A DNA stretch of 64,000 nucleotides from an uncultured Eubacteriales bacterium (GTDB taxonomy: Bacteria; Bacillota; Clostridia; Oscillospirales; Acutalibacteraceae). Below the pieces are notes generated by a model. That model was not told the origin of the DNA, did no database searches, and saw only the letters and a list, made by a program, of their open reading frames with translations. The DNA lies in assembly GCA_910577755.1 (NCBI GenBank), contig CAJTNL010000002.1:62001-126000 (forward strand). The letters are read 5' to 3'. Positions 44,301 through 53,097 of this stretch are shown here, piece by piece. Numbering within the stretch: position 1 is the first letter of the stretch; every line of letters begins with the position of its first letter. The position numbers were made by a program, and so were the translations under genes.

Positions 44301-44801
44301 AAAGTATTTGAAGATTATCTCAAGAACCTCAAAAAAGAGGGCAATTTCCGCTATATAGGCAGCGATACATTTTTCTATGGTTTGCGTATAGGAGAGACCA
44401 GTGACATTAAGATTGCGGAAGGTAAAATTTTAACTGTTAAATTAATCGAAGTAAAAGAGTTAAATGAAGAAGGTTTCCGTGAGGTTGTATTTGAGGTCAA
44501 TGGAAATCGCCGGACAGTTTCAATTAAAGATCAAGGCGCTAAATCTCAAACTGCATCTATTTCTCTTGTTATGGCAGATCCTGATAATGAGAAAGAAATT
44601 GGAGCTAATATTCCAGGTACGATTTTAAAAGTACTGGTAAAAGAGGGCGAAAAAGTAGAAGAAAATCAACCTATTGCAGTGATAGAGGCTATGAAAATGG
44701 AAACAAATATTTTAGCCCCAATTGGTGGTGTAGTTGATAAAATATTTGTAAATGATACGCAACAGGTAAAGTCAGGTGAGTTGATAGCCACATTGAAATA
44801 A
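41376..44801 (+). CDS. pyc: Pyruvate carboxylase
   Basis: Carboxylates pyruvate to oxaloacetate, refilling the TCA branch and feeding aspartate synthesis. About 1141 residues in the single-chain order. Biotin carboxylase spans about 1-455 (VLVANRGEIAIRVFRA, GGGGRGMR). The carboxyltransferase TIM-barrel spans about 520-830 (TSMRDGQQSLIATRVRT, metal ligands in LHTHDTSGNG, biotin-carbamylated-Lys region IKDMSG). The C-terminal biotinyl domain carries EAMKMETN. The ATG at 41376, 8 nt after AAAGGAG, is chosen over the one at 41340. It stands alone with its own terminator. Confidence 0.97.
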   Translation: MKKFKRVLVANRGEIAIRVFRACKELGIRTVAIYSAEDKEALFRTMADESYQIGAGKSPIEAYLGIAEIIDLAIAKGVDAIHPGYGFLAENDQFAYECEKAGIEFIGPDHIMMQQMGDKIKSKLVAHSVGVPTIPGVEEAIKNDEDAKKFADSCGYPVMLKAAAGGGGRGMRIVHKPEDLIAEFNSATNEAKKAFGNGDIFIEKYLESPKHIEIQVMGDKHGNIVHLYERDCSIQRRHQKVIEFTPAIALTEEQRTAICNDAIKLAKAVNYRNAGTLEFLVDKHGNHYFIEMNPRIQVEHTITEMTTGIDLVQTQILVAEGHRLDSPEINIQSQDDIKPQGFAIQSRITTEDPANNFAPDTGKISVYHTSSGFGVRLDGGNGFSGATITPYYDSLLVKAITHARTFGDTIDKMVRVLQETKIKGVKTNISFILNVLNHEDFRAGRCDTSFIGEHPELLTFAPKGNKEQKLLHFLGNKVVNENVAKPRFNVPLIPKFETPKKLEGTKQILDKHGPEYLSKWAYEQKALLFTETSMRDGQQSLIATRVRTVDMEKIAPAMSVLAKDLFSVEMWGGATFDVAYRFLKEDPWERLATLREKMPNFLMQMLVRGANAVGYKNYPDNVIREFIDVAADAGIDVFRVFDSLNWMEGMEITLDAVIKKGKVAEACMCYTGDILDESRTKYNLQYYINMAKELEKRGAHIICIKDMSGLLKPVAAYKLIKELKNNVGLPIHLHTHDTSGNGVASLLMAAQAGVDIVDTAVNSMAGLTSQPAMNSVVAAIQSTERESAINLDDIQKISDYWEDVRPVYGQFESGLKAGTTEIYKYEIPGGQYSNLKPQVESFGLGQKFEEVKVMYKTVNDMLGDIVKVTPSSKAVGDMAIFMVQNGLTPENIYEKAKDIDFPDSIVAYFEGMMGQPSGGFPEKLQKLVLKGKKPITCRPGELLPDEDFEKIKTYLRDTYSIEGNDQQALSYALYPKVFEDYLKNLKKEGNFRYIGSDTFFYGLRIGETSDIKIAEGKILTVKLIEVKELNEEGFREVVFEVNGNRRTVSIKDQGAKSQTASISLVMADPDNEKEIGANIPGTILKVLVKEGEKVEENQPIAVIEAMKMETNILAPIGGVVDKIFVNDTQQVKSGELIATLK

Positions 44802-44816
44802 TAACGAATATAATCC

Positions 44817-44858
44817 AAAGCCGATTGCTGTATTAAAGCAGTCGGCTTATCGTTTCTT
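44817..44858 (+). terminator. Terminator of pyc
   Basis: AAGCCGATTGCT pairs with AGCAGTCGGCTT (one G-T), followed by T-rich sequence. Confidence 0.85.
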
Positions 44859-44920
44859 TTGGTTTATGCAAATTTGCATCCATATGATAAAAGAAAAATT
44901 ATATGAAATAAGGTTTTATT

Positions 44921-46870
44921 ATGCTTCAATCTATTAAAAGAAAATGTTTACAATCTATAGCGCCCACAGCGTTGTATGTATTGTTATTTTTTTCAATTCT
45001 ATTTATTTGTGGTATGGAGAATGTTATCATTGCACCGTTTATGACATTGTTTTTTTTGCGTCTGCAAAAGGATGAATTTGTGGCAAGTACCGTTCTGAAA
45101 TCAACTTTTATTTATATTGGAATTGCGTTGCTTGCTTATGTGGGTATGCTCAATATTTATTTATGTGCGGTGATCAATTTCATTACACCGTTTATCATTA
45201 TTTATCTATTTTTAGATGAATTTGATCCGACGAATCAAATACCGCATGTATTGGCATTTTCTTTTTTTCAAATGATACCGGTAGAAATAAAAGACTTGCC
45301 GATTCGCATTGGTGCAATCGTAGGGGCTTGCATAATTACTTATTGTATGGTATTAGTAACACGAATGATGACTAAGACAGGATCCAACCATACGCTTCAG
45401 AAATTAACGCTCCAAGGTATACAGGAAATGATTTGTCAGTTAGATGCAGTCATTCAAAAAAATTATGATAGAGTGAGTGAGCACCAAATTATATTGTTTA
45501 ATATTAGCCGAGATTTAAGTAAATATATATATGGCGCCCACGACACTTTGGTTTTTAACAGAAGTAATAGTCAACATTATTTCCCATTTATTATTATATT
45601 TCAGCATATGAATCATTTAATTGATGATATTTGTAAAAATCCCAAACAATTGACACAGGATACTTTATTGTATCTGGAGAAATTGAAAAATATACTGAGT
45701 GATACCTATAAACTTACGCAGATAAATGCTATGGAACAAGTGGCTGTAAAATTGATTGAACTTGCTGATGAAACAGAGATAGAACAGGTAGATATTAACT
45801 ACAATCTTGTATATTTACTGAATTATATGTCTACAGCTTTAATGGATTTGCCATATAAAAGGCAGGTGTGTTCTTTTAAAAGCTTGTGTTCACAATCTCA
45901 TATATGGTATTATCTTAAATCAAATTTTAATATTCATTCGTTCAGAATGCGGTTTGCACTGCGCTTAAGTATTGCGGTGTGTCCGATAACCACTTTGGTC
46001 TACTTCTTTAACTTACCAAAGGGTTTTTGGATATCCATGACTGTTATGGTGGTTATTTTACCGTATTGGGAAAATACTTTGCGTAAAATTATTGATAGAG
46101 TGATAGGTACTTTAGTAGGTGTTACATTGTTTGCTATTTTATATTATTTGTTTCCCAATTCAATAGAGCAGATGATTATTATGGTCATTGTAAACTATTT
46201 TATTTATATGACAAGACGATATATGTTTACTGTCATTTTTTTAACCTGTTCCTCCCTTTCCATCAATGTAGCAGTGCTGGGAGCGGATCATTTATTTACT
46301 TTACGCATCATATATACGTTAGGTGCGGCCTTAATTGCTGTAATTGTAAGTTTTTTTGTATTGCCTACTAATCATGCTACCGAGTTAAAAAATATGATGT
46401 GTCGTTTGCTTGATATAGATGACCGTTTGCTGGATTTATTACAACAGCTTTTTCAAAATACAGGCAGACAGCAGAATAAACGAGATATGGTGCTAACCTC
46501 ATATTTGGTGAGTGAACGTATTGAAAACCATTGCATGATGGCAAAATCATGTAGTCATATCTATATTAGAAAATTGGTGATATTAAATAATAAGTTTATT
46601 ACAGATATTGCGCATATTCATACTTTAATGTCAATGCAGCAAAAGGAGCGTATTGATGAGGTATCATTTAAAGCATTACTGTTGGAATTAAAAACTACTA
46701 TTAAAGTGATGAAAGATATGTTGTCTGATAAAAAATATTCGAAATTGTATCCTGAGTTGCATTATCATCAGATATATGATGATGTATACATTAATGGGAA
46801 AATAATACGTATTGCAGAATGCTTGTACCAAATGTATGACTACGTACATCTGCATATCAATAATAACTAA
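44921..46870 (+). CDS. FUSC-type membrane protein (aromatic acid/fusaric acid exporter-like)
   Basis: A 649-residue protein built as two membrane halves. Helices lie at about 15-150 (YVLLFFSILFICGMENVIIAPFMTLFF; FITPFIIIYLF) and about 345-480 (RFALRLSIAVCPITTLVYF, WISMTVMVVILPYWENTLRKIIDRVIGTLVG). A long helical cytosolic segment joins them, and a C-terminal cytosolic domain follows. The WISMTVMVVILP...R-IIDR-GTLVG run is the hallmark of FUSC_2 proteins (YccS/AaeB-like). Substrate unknown. It is a single gene between terminators. Confidence 0.82.
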   Translation: MLQSIKRKCLQSIAPTALYVLLFFSILFICGMENVIIAPFMTLFFLRLQKDEFVASTVLKSTFIYIGIALLAYVGMLNIYLCAVINFITPFIIIYLFLDEFDPTNQIPHVLAFSFFQMIPVEIKDLPIRIGAIVGACIITYCMVLVTRMMTKTGSNHTLQKLTLQGIQEMICQLDAVIQKNYDRVSEHQIILFNISRDLSKYIYGAHDTLVFNRSNSQHYFPFIIIFQHMNHLIDDICKNPKQLTQDTLLYLEKLKNILSDTYKLTQINAMEQVAVKLIELADETEIEQVDINYNLVYLLNYMSTALMDLPYKRQVCSFKSLCSQSHIWYYLKSNFNIHSFRMRFALRLSIAVCPITTLVYFFNLPKGFWISMTVMVVILPYWENTLRKIIDRVIGTLVGVTLFAILYYLFPNSIEQMIIMVIVNYFIYMTRRYMFTVIFLTCSSLSINVAVLGADHLFTLRIIYTLGAALIAVIVSFFVLPTNHATELKNMMCRLLDIDDRLLDLLQQLFQNTGRQQNKRDMVLTSYLVSERIENHCMMAKSCSHIYIRKLVILNNKFITDIAHIHTLMSMQQKERIDEVSFKALLLELKTTIKVMKDMLSDKKYSKLYPELHYHQIYDDVYINGKIIRIAECLYQMYDYVHLHINNN

Positions 46871-46964
46871 TATTCTCTGCTGAAATAATGGGCATCAATT
46901 TGCTTTGCAGTTGCTTTTGTGTTATGATATGATTTATGAATTTAGTATAAAGGAGAGATTACTT

Positions 46965-47477
46965 ATGTTAGATGCTAAATTGGCAGAACTGTTGAATAAT
47001 CATGTTAATCAGGAGTTTTATTCAGCTTACCTTTATTTGTCTATGTCAAACTACTACAATGAAGAGGGACTCAGCGGATTTGGACATTGGTTTTCAGTAC
47101 AGGCACAAGAAGAGCTTGACCATGCAATATTATTTTCACAATATTTGCATAATAACGGCGCTCATGTAGCTTTGAAAACCATTGAAGCGCCTAATGCAAA
47201 TTTTACTGGTTTCCAAGAGCCTTTACAAGAAAGCTTAAAACATGAGAGATTGGTAACCGGATTGATTCATAATATTTATGCAACTGCAAATCAGGTAAAA
47301 GATTTTCGTACTATGCAGTTTTTAAATTGGTTTGTTAAGGAACAGGGAGAAGAAGAAAAAACTGCAGAAGATTTATTGAAAAAGTTTGAGTTATTCGGTC
47401 AGGATGGTAAAGGACTTTATATGTTGGACAGCGAATTGTCAGAAAGAGTCTATACACAGACTACAGAGGACATTTGA
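46965..47477 (+). CDS. ftnA: Ferritin
   Basis: Iron storage by oxidation and mineralisation inside a 24-mer cage. The 170-residue protein has every bacterial ferritin ferroxidase residue at its usual number: Glu17, Glu50, His53, Glu94, Gln127 and Glu130 (within NQEFYSAYLYLS, QEELDHA, KHERLV and KEQGEEE). No haem-binding Met at the bacterioferritin position. The ATG at 46965 with AAGGAG is chosen over an upstream in-frame start. Confidence 0.97.
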   Translation: MLDAKLAELLNNHVNQEFYSAYLYLSMSNYYNEEGLSGFGHWFSVQAQEELDHAILFSQYLHNNGAHVALKTIEAPNANFTGFQEPLQESLKHERLVTGLIHNIYATANQVKDFRTMQFLNWFVKEQGEEEKTAEDLLKKFELFGQDGKGLYMLDSELSERVYTQTTEDI

Positions 47478-47496
47478 TGATTTGAATGAAAGTGTT

Positions 47497-47529
47497 AAAA
47501 AATCACCGTGAATTTCACGGTGATTTTTT
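47497..47529. terminator. Terminator of ferritin
   Basis: AAAAAATCACCGTGAA and its complement form a perfect stem with a minimal loop, with A/T tracts on both sides. Confidence 0.9.
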
Positions 47530-47725
47530 ATGCAAAATTATTATGTATGTAATAAACGGTTATGCACATTAGTTAATCTGATATTTTCAGTTACAGTTGG
47601 GCGTTTAATGGTAGTTAAAAAGGAATAGATTCACCATATAATTTGTAACAAAAATATGAATATATTATCATAGTAAAATAAAGTGTAATGGGATATGGCA
47701 CCGATATAGTGTATGTCAGAGTTTT

Positions 47726-48787
47726 TTATGATTGTATATGAGGATTGATAACAGGTAAAAATGGTTGAAATGCAGAGGGAATAGCAATATGCTCTAACTC
47801 TTGTCTGAATGTCCATGCAAATTGCATACAATGGTCAATAGCTTGTGATTTGCAAATAATTAAGTAGCTTTTCATGTGCCATTCAATATGGGTAAAAATA
47901 TGCTTTGTTTGTTTAGTTTCCTGGATCTGTTTTGCTGGTATTTTCCATTGCTTTAATTGCTGTTGTAATGACGATAGAGATATATGTCCTTCTATATTGG
48001 GAAATTGCCATAATCCTGCCAGTAACTGATGGTTTTCACGTTTTTGTAAAGCTACAGCGCCGTCACAAATAAGTAGTAGTACAGTTTTGTTTTCTACACG
48101 CCTTGCTTTCTTTTTTTCTTTGACAGGTAATTGATTAATATATCCATGATGAAATGCTTTACAATACGCTCTTACTGGACATAAAAGACAGTGTGGTTCT
48201 CCTTTAGGTACACATATAGTAGCTCCTAATTCCATTAGCGCTTGATTAAAATTTCCTGCTTCGTTTTGCGGTATAATTTCCTGTAATTGTTGGGTAATTT
48301 CTATTTTGGTTGCAGGTTTTGTAATATCGTGATAATTAGCAGTAATGCGTGCGATGACTCTTAATACGTTTCCGTCTACAGCTGGTACGGGGATACCATA
48401 GGCTATAGAGGATATTGCTCCTGCAGTATAAGTGCCAATACCAGGCAGGCTCAACAGCTCTTCATAGGAATTAGGCATTTTACCGTTATAACGGCTCATA
48501 ATCTGAATAGCGGCTTTTTGCATATTCCGTACCCGATTATAATATCCGAGTCCTTCCCAAAGTTTTAAAAGTTTTTCTTCATTACATTGAGATAAATCTA
48601 AAATAGTAGGCAGCTCGTTAATAAAGCGGGTAAAGTATGTTTTTACGGTCTCGACGCGAGTTTGTTGCAACATGATTTCTGAAACCCAGATATGATAAGC
48701 GCAAGATAATTGACGCCAAGGCAATATTCGTGCGTATTTTTTGTACCAGCTTAGCAGTGGCATCACAATGTTTTTCAGGTCATTCAT
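47726..48787 (-). CDS. mutY: A/G-specific adenine DNA glycosylase
   Basis: Removes adenine mispaired with 8-oxoguanine. About 353 residues. The catalytic Glu is in SEIMLQQTRVETV. The helix-hairpin-helix is LPGIGTYTAGAI, with the catalytic Asp in AVDGNVLRV. The [4Fe-4S] loop is C-x6-C-x2-C-x5-C (CVPKGEPHCLLCPVRAYC), and a C-terminal NUDIX-like 8-oxoG reader domain follows from about 225. I chose the ATG at 48787 (MNDLKNIV), which follows AAAGGATAAAAGG. ATG 48808 upstream lacks a ribosome site. Confidence 0.95.
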   Translation of the reverse strand: MNDLKNIVMPLLSWYKKYARILPWRQLSCAYHIWVSEIMLQQTRVETVKTYFTRFINELPTILDLSQCNEEKLLKLWEGLGYYNRVRNMQKAAIQIMSRYNGKMPNSYEELLSLPGIGTYTAGAISSIAYGIPVPAVDGNVLRVIARITANYHDITKPATKIEITQQLQEIIPQNEAGNFNQALMELGATICVPKGEPHCLLCPVRAYCKAFHHGYINQLPVKEKKKARRVENKTVLLLICDGAVALQKRENHQLLAGLWQFPNIEGHISLSSLQQQLKQWKIPAKQIQETKQTKHIFTHIEWHMKSYLIICKSQAIDHCMQFAWTFRQELEHIAIPSAFQPFLPVINPHIQS

Positions 48788-48870
48788 CCTTTTATCCTTT
48801 GCATTCAAAATATGAAATAAACGACTACAGATTTTTATTTAGGTTGTATTTTTAAATTATGTTTTTCATT

Positions 48871-50046
48871 TTACAGTGATGGAATTGCTATGTCAGAATG
48901 AACCTCTTTTGTGTAATCGACATTTGGTACATCAAAACCAAATAGCTGTTTAAATTCAACCCAATAATCATCAATATAGGAGAAATCAGTAATTTTATGG
49001 GCATATAACTTTGTCCAGAACGCATTGATTTCCTGTTGTACATCGTCACGCATTTCCCAATCGTCCATGCGGATTTGTCCAGTTTGATCAAGTATAGGGG
49101 TGTCGGTAAATAGTTTTTCTCGGTACATACGATCAATTTGCTCAATTGCATTTTCATGTACTTTTTTCTGTTTCATAATACGATATAAAGCAGCAATATA
49201 AAGAGGTACGACTGGAATTGCAGAACTTGCTTGTGTCACCAGAGCTTTATTTACAGAAACATATGCCTTTATACCCTGCATTTTGTTTGTCATATCTTGT
49301 GCAGTTTTCAGTAAATGTGCCTTAGCAGCGCCAATAGTACCCTGATGATACATTGGATACGTTAGTTTCGGTCCGATATAGGAATAAGCTACGGTTATGG
49401 TATGGTTTGCTAGAACGCCTGCCTGTTCTAGAGCTGTCATCCAGTCATGCCAATCTTCTCCTCCCATTACTTTTACCGTATCGTGTATTTCCTGTTCGGT
49501 TGCTTTTGGCACGGTTACTTCTATAATTTCTTTTGTTTTTAAATCAATGGTGGTGTTTACAAAATCCTGATTGGTACACTTTAAAACAGATTGGTATGTA
49601 GTACCGTCTGCCGTGGTGCGTTTTGGTGCGGCAAGACTATAAATAACCAAGTCTATTTGACCTAAGTCTTTTTTTATTAATGCAATGGTTTCTTCTTTTA
49701 TTTTTTGAGAAAATGCATCGCCGTTAATTGTTTTGGCATAATAGCCGTCATTGGCTGCAAACTTTTCAAAGGCGGCGGTGTTATACCAACCGGCAGTTGC
49801 AGTACGGTTACCGTTGGCAGGTTTATCAAAAATAACACCAATGGTTGCTGCGTCGCAGCCATAAGTAGAAGCGATTCGGGAAGCCAACCCATAGCCAGTA
49901 CTTGCACCAATTACCAGTACTTTTTTGGGACCTTGACATTTGGGCCGAGTTTTCATATATGATATCTGTTGCATAACATTTTCTTTACAGCCTTGGGGGT
50001 GAGAGGTCGTACAGATAAAACCTCGTATTTTAGGTTCAATAATCAT
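48871..50046 (-). CDS. fabV: Trans-2-enoyl-ACP/CoA reductase FabV (Ter family)
   Basis: NADH-dependent reduction of trans-2-enoyl thioesters by a single-chain SDR-like enzyme. About 391 residues, with the FabV opening MIIEPKIRGFICTTSHPQGC, cofactor motif VIGASTGYGLASRI and the catalytic Tyr-x8-Lys in YHQGTIGAAK. The start at 50046 has GGAGG 5 nt upstream. Because fabK already serves fatty-acid synthesis in this window, this protein may act as enoyl-ACP reductase of a second type or as trans-2-enoyl-CoA reductase (Ter) in butyrate-type fermentation. The fold alone does not decide. Its promoter overlaps a FapR-like site. Confidence 0.94.
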   Translation of the reverse strand: MIIEPKIRGFICTTSHPQGCKENVMQQISYMKTRPKCQGPKKVLVIGASTGYGLASRIASTYGCDAATIGVIFDKPANGNRTATAGWYNTAAFEKFAANDGYYAKTINGDAFSQKIKEETIALIKKDLGQIDLVIYSLAAPKRTTADGTTYQSVLKCTNQDFVNTTIDLKTKEIIEVTVPKATEQEIHDTVKVMGGEDWHDWMTALEQAGVLANHTITVAYSYIGPKLTYPMYHQGTIGAAKAHLLKTAQDMTNKMQGIKAYVSVNKALVTQASSAIPVVPLYIAALYRIMKQKKVHENAIEQIDRMYREKLFTDTPILDQTGQIRMDDWEMRDDVQQEINAFWTKLYAHKITDFSYIDDYWVEFKQLFGFDVPNVDYTKEVHSDIAIPSL

Positions 50047-50080
50047 AAGTTCCTCCGTATACTCAAAAAATATTTTAAAT

Positions 50081-50118
50081 ATAGTACCTATTATAATACC
50101 ATTAAAAAAAAATATCAA
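50081..50118 (-). promoter_or_regulatory. fabV promoter with FapR-like operator
   Basis: On the minus strand: TTGATA (50118-50113), a 17-nt spacer and TATAAT (50095-50090). The plus strand just downstream reads ATAGTACCTAT (50081-50091), overlapping the -10 and the start site. TAGTACCTA is the core of the FapR operator described in Bacillus (TTAGTACCTA-N-TCTTAAT-like). FapR represses lipid genes until malonyl-CoA rises. The promoter is well supported; the operator is a motif match only. Confidence 0.55.
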
Positions 50119-50516
50119 ATTATGTGAAAATGATAGTGAAATTATACTAATTGCCACTTGATTAAAACAGGATATATAAGTAAGCAGATATATTGTTATT
50201 GAAGAAAATATATATGTTTAATATTTCACTGTTTGGTAGTCGTTTGTTTTTTGGAGATCAACGAATATTCATATATGAGAATTTATTTCACAATTTAACA
50301 ATGTTCAGTTTCAAGAGAAAGAAAAACTGACGCTGCTGAAATTGCAACGCCAGTATGTTTGTAAATTTTATAATTCCATATGAGTGGTACTTTCTAATGT
50401 TGGCGCACTTTAGTTTAGTACGGTATTGGCAAGAAGTAAATTGCTGCATAACACAAAGTTTATGTTGTTTTTAGAAAAGGGTATTTAAGTTTAGATGTAG
50501 TAGTATAGATATGTGT
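50119..50516. other. Intergenic, no gene seen
   Basis: AT-rich. An imperfect hairpin lies at about 50327-50357 (ACTGACGCTGC with GCAACGCCAGT), not followed by a T tract. No ORF with a ribosome site. Confidence 0.4.
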
Positions 50517-51230
50517 TTACATCAGAATTATAAAACTGATTCCCCACAGAAATGCTAAATGTAGAGGATAATAGATATAAAATAACCATTTGATGTTCCA
50601 TTTTCCCCTCTGACCGTTATAAAATAAAAGAGGAATTAATGCCATGAATGACCACCACTGTAATCCACCTAAGGATAGACATATAATAAGAAGTCCTAAT
50701 GCTGTCAAAAACCATTTCCGTGTAAAATGATTTGAGAGAGAAATAAATACCGGAAGTGTTGCGCCCCAAAAACCATAATCTATAGAAAATCCAATTTCAG
50801 ACCAGAAAAATGGTACTGCCTCACAAATAAAAGCAACCGCTGTTATGACAGCTAACGGTAATAACCATGAAAGTTTCCATTTTACTGATTGAGACCACTG
50901 TATAGCATAAACCATAAGAATAGACAGAGTGAAAGTAATCATGATAGATTGCATCAGACTTTTTAAGGTAATATAGAGAACAATCTGATTTAGTAGTCCA
51001 ACCGCAAATATGGAACATAAATACTTGACTTTATTTTTGGTATACCGGCATCCTTCAGCAATCATGTAGGCGAAAATTGGAAAAGCTAATCTTCCCACAA
51101 TTCTAAATGGGGTGAAATTTCCCATCAGTATCAATCCTACATGGTCGATAGTCATAGTCACCAGAGCAAGAAGTTTAAGTATATTACCGTTAATGAATCT
51201 GTATTTCCATTCCATATCAGTTACAGACAC
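50517..51230 (-). CDS. TraX-family integral membrane protein
   Basis: A 237-residue protein with about seven or eight hydrophobic helices. The family-typical opening (NILKLLALVTMTIDHVGLIL) and the FRIVGRLAFPIFAYMIAEGCRYTKN block identify TraX, named for F-pilin acetylation. Chromosomal Firmicute homologues are probably membrane acyltransferases of unknown target. The frame overlaps the end of the dehydrogenase gene by 10 nt if GTG 51230 is used. ATG 51215 is an alternative start without overlap. No conjugation genes are nearby. Confidence 0.88.
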   Translation of the reverse strand: MSVTDMEWKYRFINGNILKLLALVTMTIDHVGLILMGNFTPFRIVGRLAFPIFAYMIAEGCRYTKNKVKYLCSIFAVGLLNQIVLYITLKSLMQSIMITFTLSILMVYAIQWSQSVKWKLSWLLPLAVITAVAFICEAVPFFWSEIGFSIDYGFWGATLPVFISLSNHFTRKWFLTALGLLIICLSLGGLQWWSFMALIPLLFYNGQRGKWNIKWLFYIYYPLHLAFLWGISFIILM

Positions 51231-52387
51231 ATTTCAAAGATTTTTTCAATGTCTTGTTGTGAAAGAGGCTGAAAACCCTGTAATATGCTGTTTTTACAGG
51301 CTTTTTTAGCCATGGAACAAAAATTTTTTTTCTCAATCCCTACTTCCGTAAAGGTGCTTTTTAACTTTAGTGTTTTAAAAAGAAACGTCGATAGCATTTC
51401 TATGCTCTTTTTTGCAATTGCTATCGGCTCTAAAGATGAATCAATACCAAATACATTTGTGCCAAACTGTACGTATTTTGATACCGTGGTTTCATTCAGA
51501 CAGTATTCCATCCAGCGAGGGGTAAGAATCGCAAGCCCAAGTCCATGAGTAATATCATAAATTGCGGATAACTCATGTTCCATAGGATGGCAGCTCCAAG
51601 CCTGCCGTTTTCCTCCATTGATAAAACCGTTGATTGCCCATGATGACGTCCACATTAGATTGGCTCGAGCTTCGTAATTTTGTGGTTCTTTCATGGCGAT
51701 GGGAGTATATTTGATAATGGTTTTAAGCATACCTTCCATAAAGCAGTCTAACATATAAAAGTCTTGTTCCATGTTAAAATAGACCTCTAAAATATGGGAT
51801 ATCATATCTGCTGCGCCACAGGCGGTTTGATATGGACTGACAGTATAAGTGTTAGTAGGATCAAGAAAAGAGACTTTCGGTAACAATGGATATTCCATGC
51901 GGCCAATTTTCTCCTGTGTTTCTAAATTGCTGATAACTCCGCCGGCGTCCATTTCGGAGCCGGTTGCGGAAAGAGTGAGAATTGTTATAACTGGCAACGC
52001 TTTTTCAATAGGGGCCCATTCGCTAAGAAATTTCCAAGGATCAAAATTTACGCATGCGCCAGCCGCCATGTATTTTGTTGCATCTAAGGTGGAACCGCCT
52101 CCTACTGCTAATAACACATCTATTTTTTCTTCTTTGCAAATTTTTGTACCCTCTCTTACTGATTCTATCCGTGGATTCGGTTCAATGCCAGATAGTTCAA
52201 ATATCTGAAGTCCTGCTTTTTTGATTTCTTGTACCACCTTATCATAGAGACCATTTTTTTTAATAGAACCGCCTCCGTAGGTTAGTAATACGCGTTTTCC
52301 ATACTTACTTAGTTCTTCGCTCAAATGACATAGCTGATTTTCTCCAAAATATACTTTTACTGGAATATCATAAATAAAACTATTCAT
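51221..52387 (-). CDS. Iron-containing alcohol dehydrogenase (butanol dehydrogenase-like)
   Basis: A 388-residue group III alcohol dehydrogenase of the YqhD/BdhA type. NAD(P)H contacts are in LLTYGGGSIKKNGLYD and LAVGGGSTLDATKYMAA. Metal ligands are Asp/His in CGAADMISHILEVYF and two His in SCHPMEHELSAIYDITHGLGLA. It reduces aldehydes such as butyraldehyde to alcohols, so a fermentative or detoxifying role is likely. AGGAGGT precedes the ATG. The TraX-like gene overlaps its end, suggesting co-transcription. Confidence 0.93.
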   Translation of the reverse strand: MNSFIYDIPVKVYFGENQLCHLSEELSKYGKRVLLTYGGGSIKKNGLYDKVVQEIKKAGLQIFELSGIEPNPRIESVREGTKICKEEKIDVLLAVGGGSTLDATKYMAAGACVNFDPWKFLSEWAPIEKALPVITILTLSATGSEMDAGGVISNLETQEKIGRMEYPLLPKVSFLDPTNTYTVSPYQTACGAADMISHILEVYFNMEQDFYMLDCFMEGMLKTIIKYTPIAMKEPQNYEARANLMWTSSWAINGFINGGKRQAWSCHPMEHELSAIYDITHGLGLAILTPRWMEYCLNETTVSKYVQFGTNVFGIDSSLEPIAIAKKSIEMLSTFLFKTLKLKSTFTEVGIEKKNFCSMAKKACKNSILQGFQPLSQQDIEKIFEMCL

Positions 52388-53022
52388 AAGTAATACCTCC
52401 TAAATTATCATTTATACTTTATTAATTACAACTCGGGAGCATTGTAGGACAATTGCCATAAACAGGTTTGGTTGTTCAATTAGATTGATGGATAGTTCTC
52501 AAAGTGATTCAATAGCTTAATTAGATTTGGTTATGATTTATAAATTTGAAATATAGGCCAAACATATTTTTGTTTGGTACTGTTTTATAAACTTTGCAGG
52601 GGATATTTTTCGTACTCTTTATCTACGTAGTTTTTTACTAAAAGATATATCACTTATTCCCTATGAGAATTTAAATGTCAAAGTCTTTTCATTTGTCGGC
52701 GATATTCAAAATATATGATCTATTTTTTTTCCATAGGACAAGGTGTTTTTAAACAAGATTGATTTATTTTTGTAAATTTTGTAAACTATAATTATATTTT
52801 ATTCGGATAAGTGTGCTTTGTAAAGAACATAAGAATAAATTTTTTAGTATCATATTAAAATATCCATTTTGTTATGTATATTGATTTTATCTTGCGGATA
52901 CATAGCGACTTAGCTCTTTTCAAAGCTTTTGGAGAGTCAGGATTTTTTATCCCAACCTCTTTTTTCGTACCATATAGAGGCAATAATATTATATAACTTT
53001 ACAGAGAGAATAGGTTTTATTC
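52388..53022. other. Intergenic, no gene seen
   Basis: About 635 nt of AT-rich divergent upstream DNA, one of the longest gaps in the window. I find no ORF with a ribosome site, no riboswitch and only a small hairpin (CCAAACA/TGTTTGG near 52557-52578). Confidence 0.4.
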
Positions 53023-53051
53023 TTGTTTCATATGTAGAAATATGGTATAAT
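53023..53051 (+). promoter_or_regulatory. Promoter of the PHP phosphoesterase gene
   Basis: TTGTTT (53023-53028), a 17-nt spacer and TATAAT (53046-53051). Confidence 0.65.
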
Positions 53052-53097
53052 AAAAATTAAAAAGAATTGTATTGGTTTAAAGAATAGGAGTGATTGT

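Noticed and set aside
50517..51230. Evidence of a conjugative plasmid from a traX gene
   Set aside because: TraX-family membrane proteins are common on Firmicute chromosomes, and no other transfer gene is nearby.
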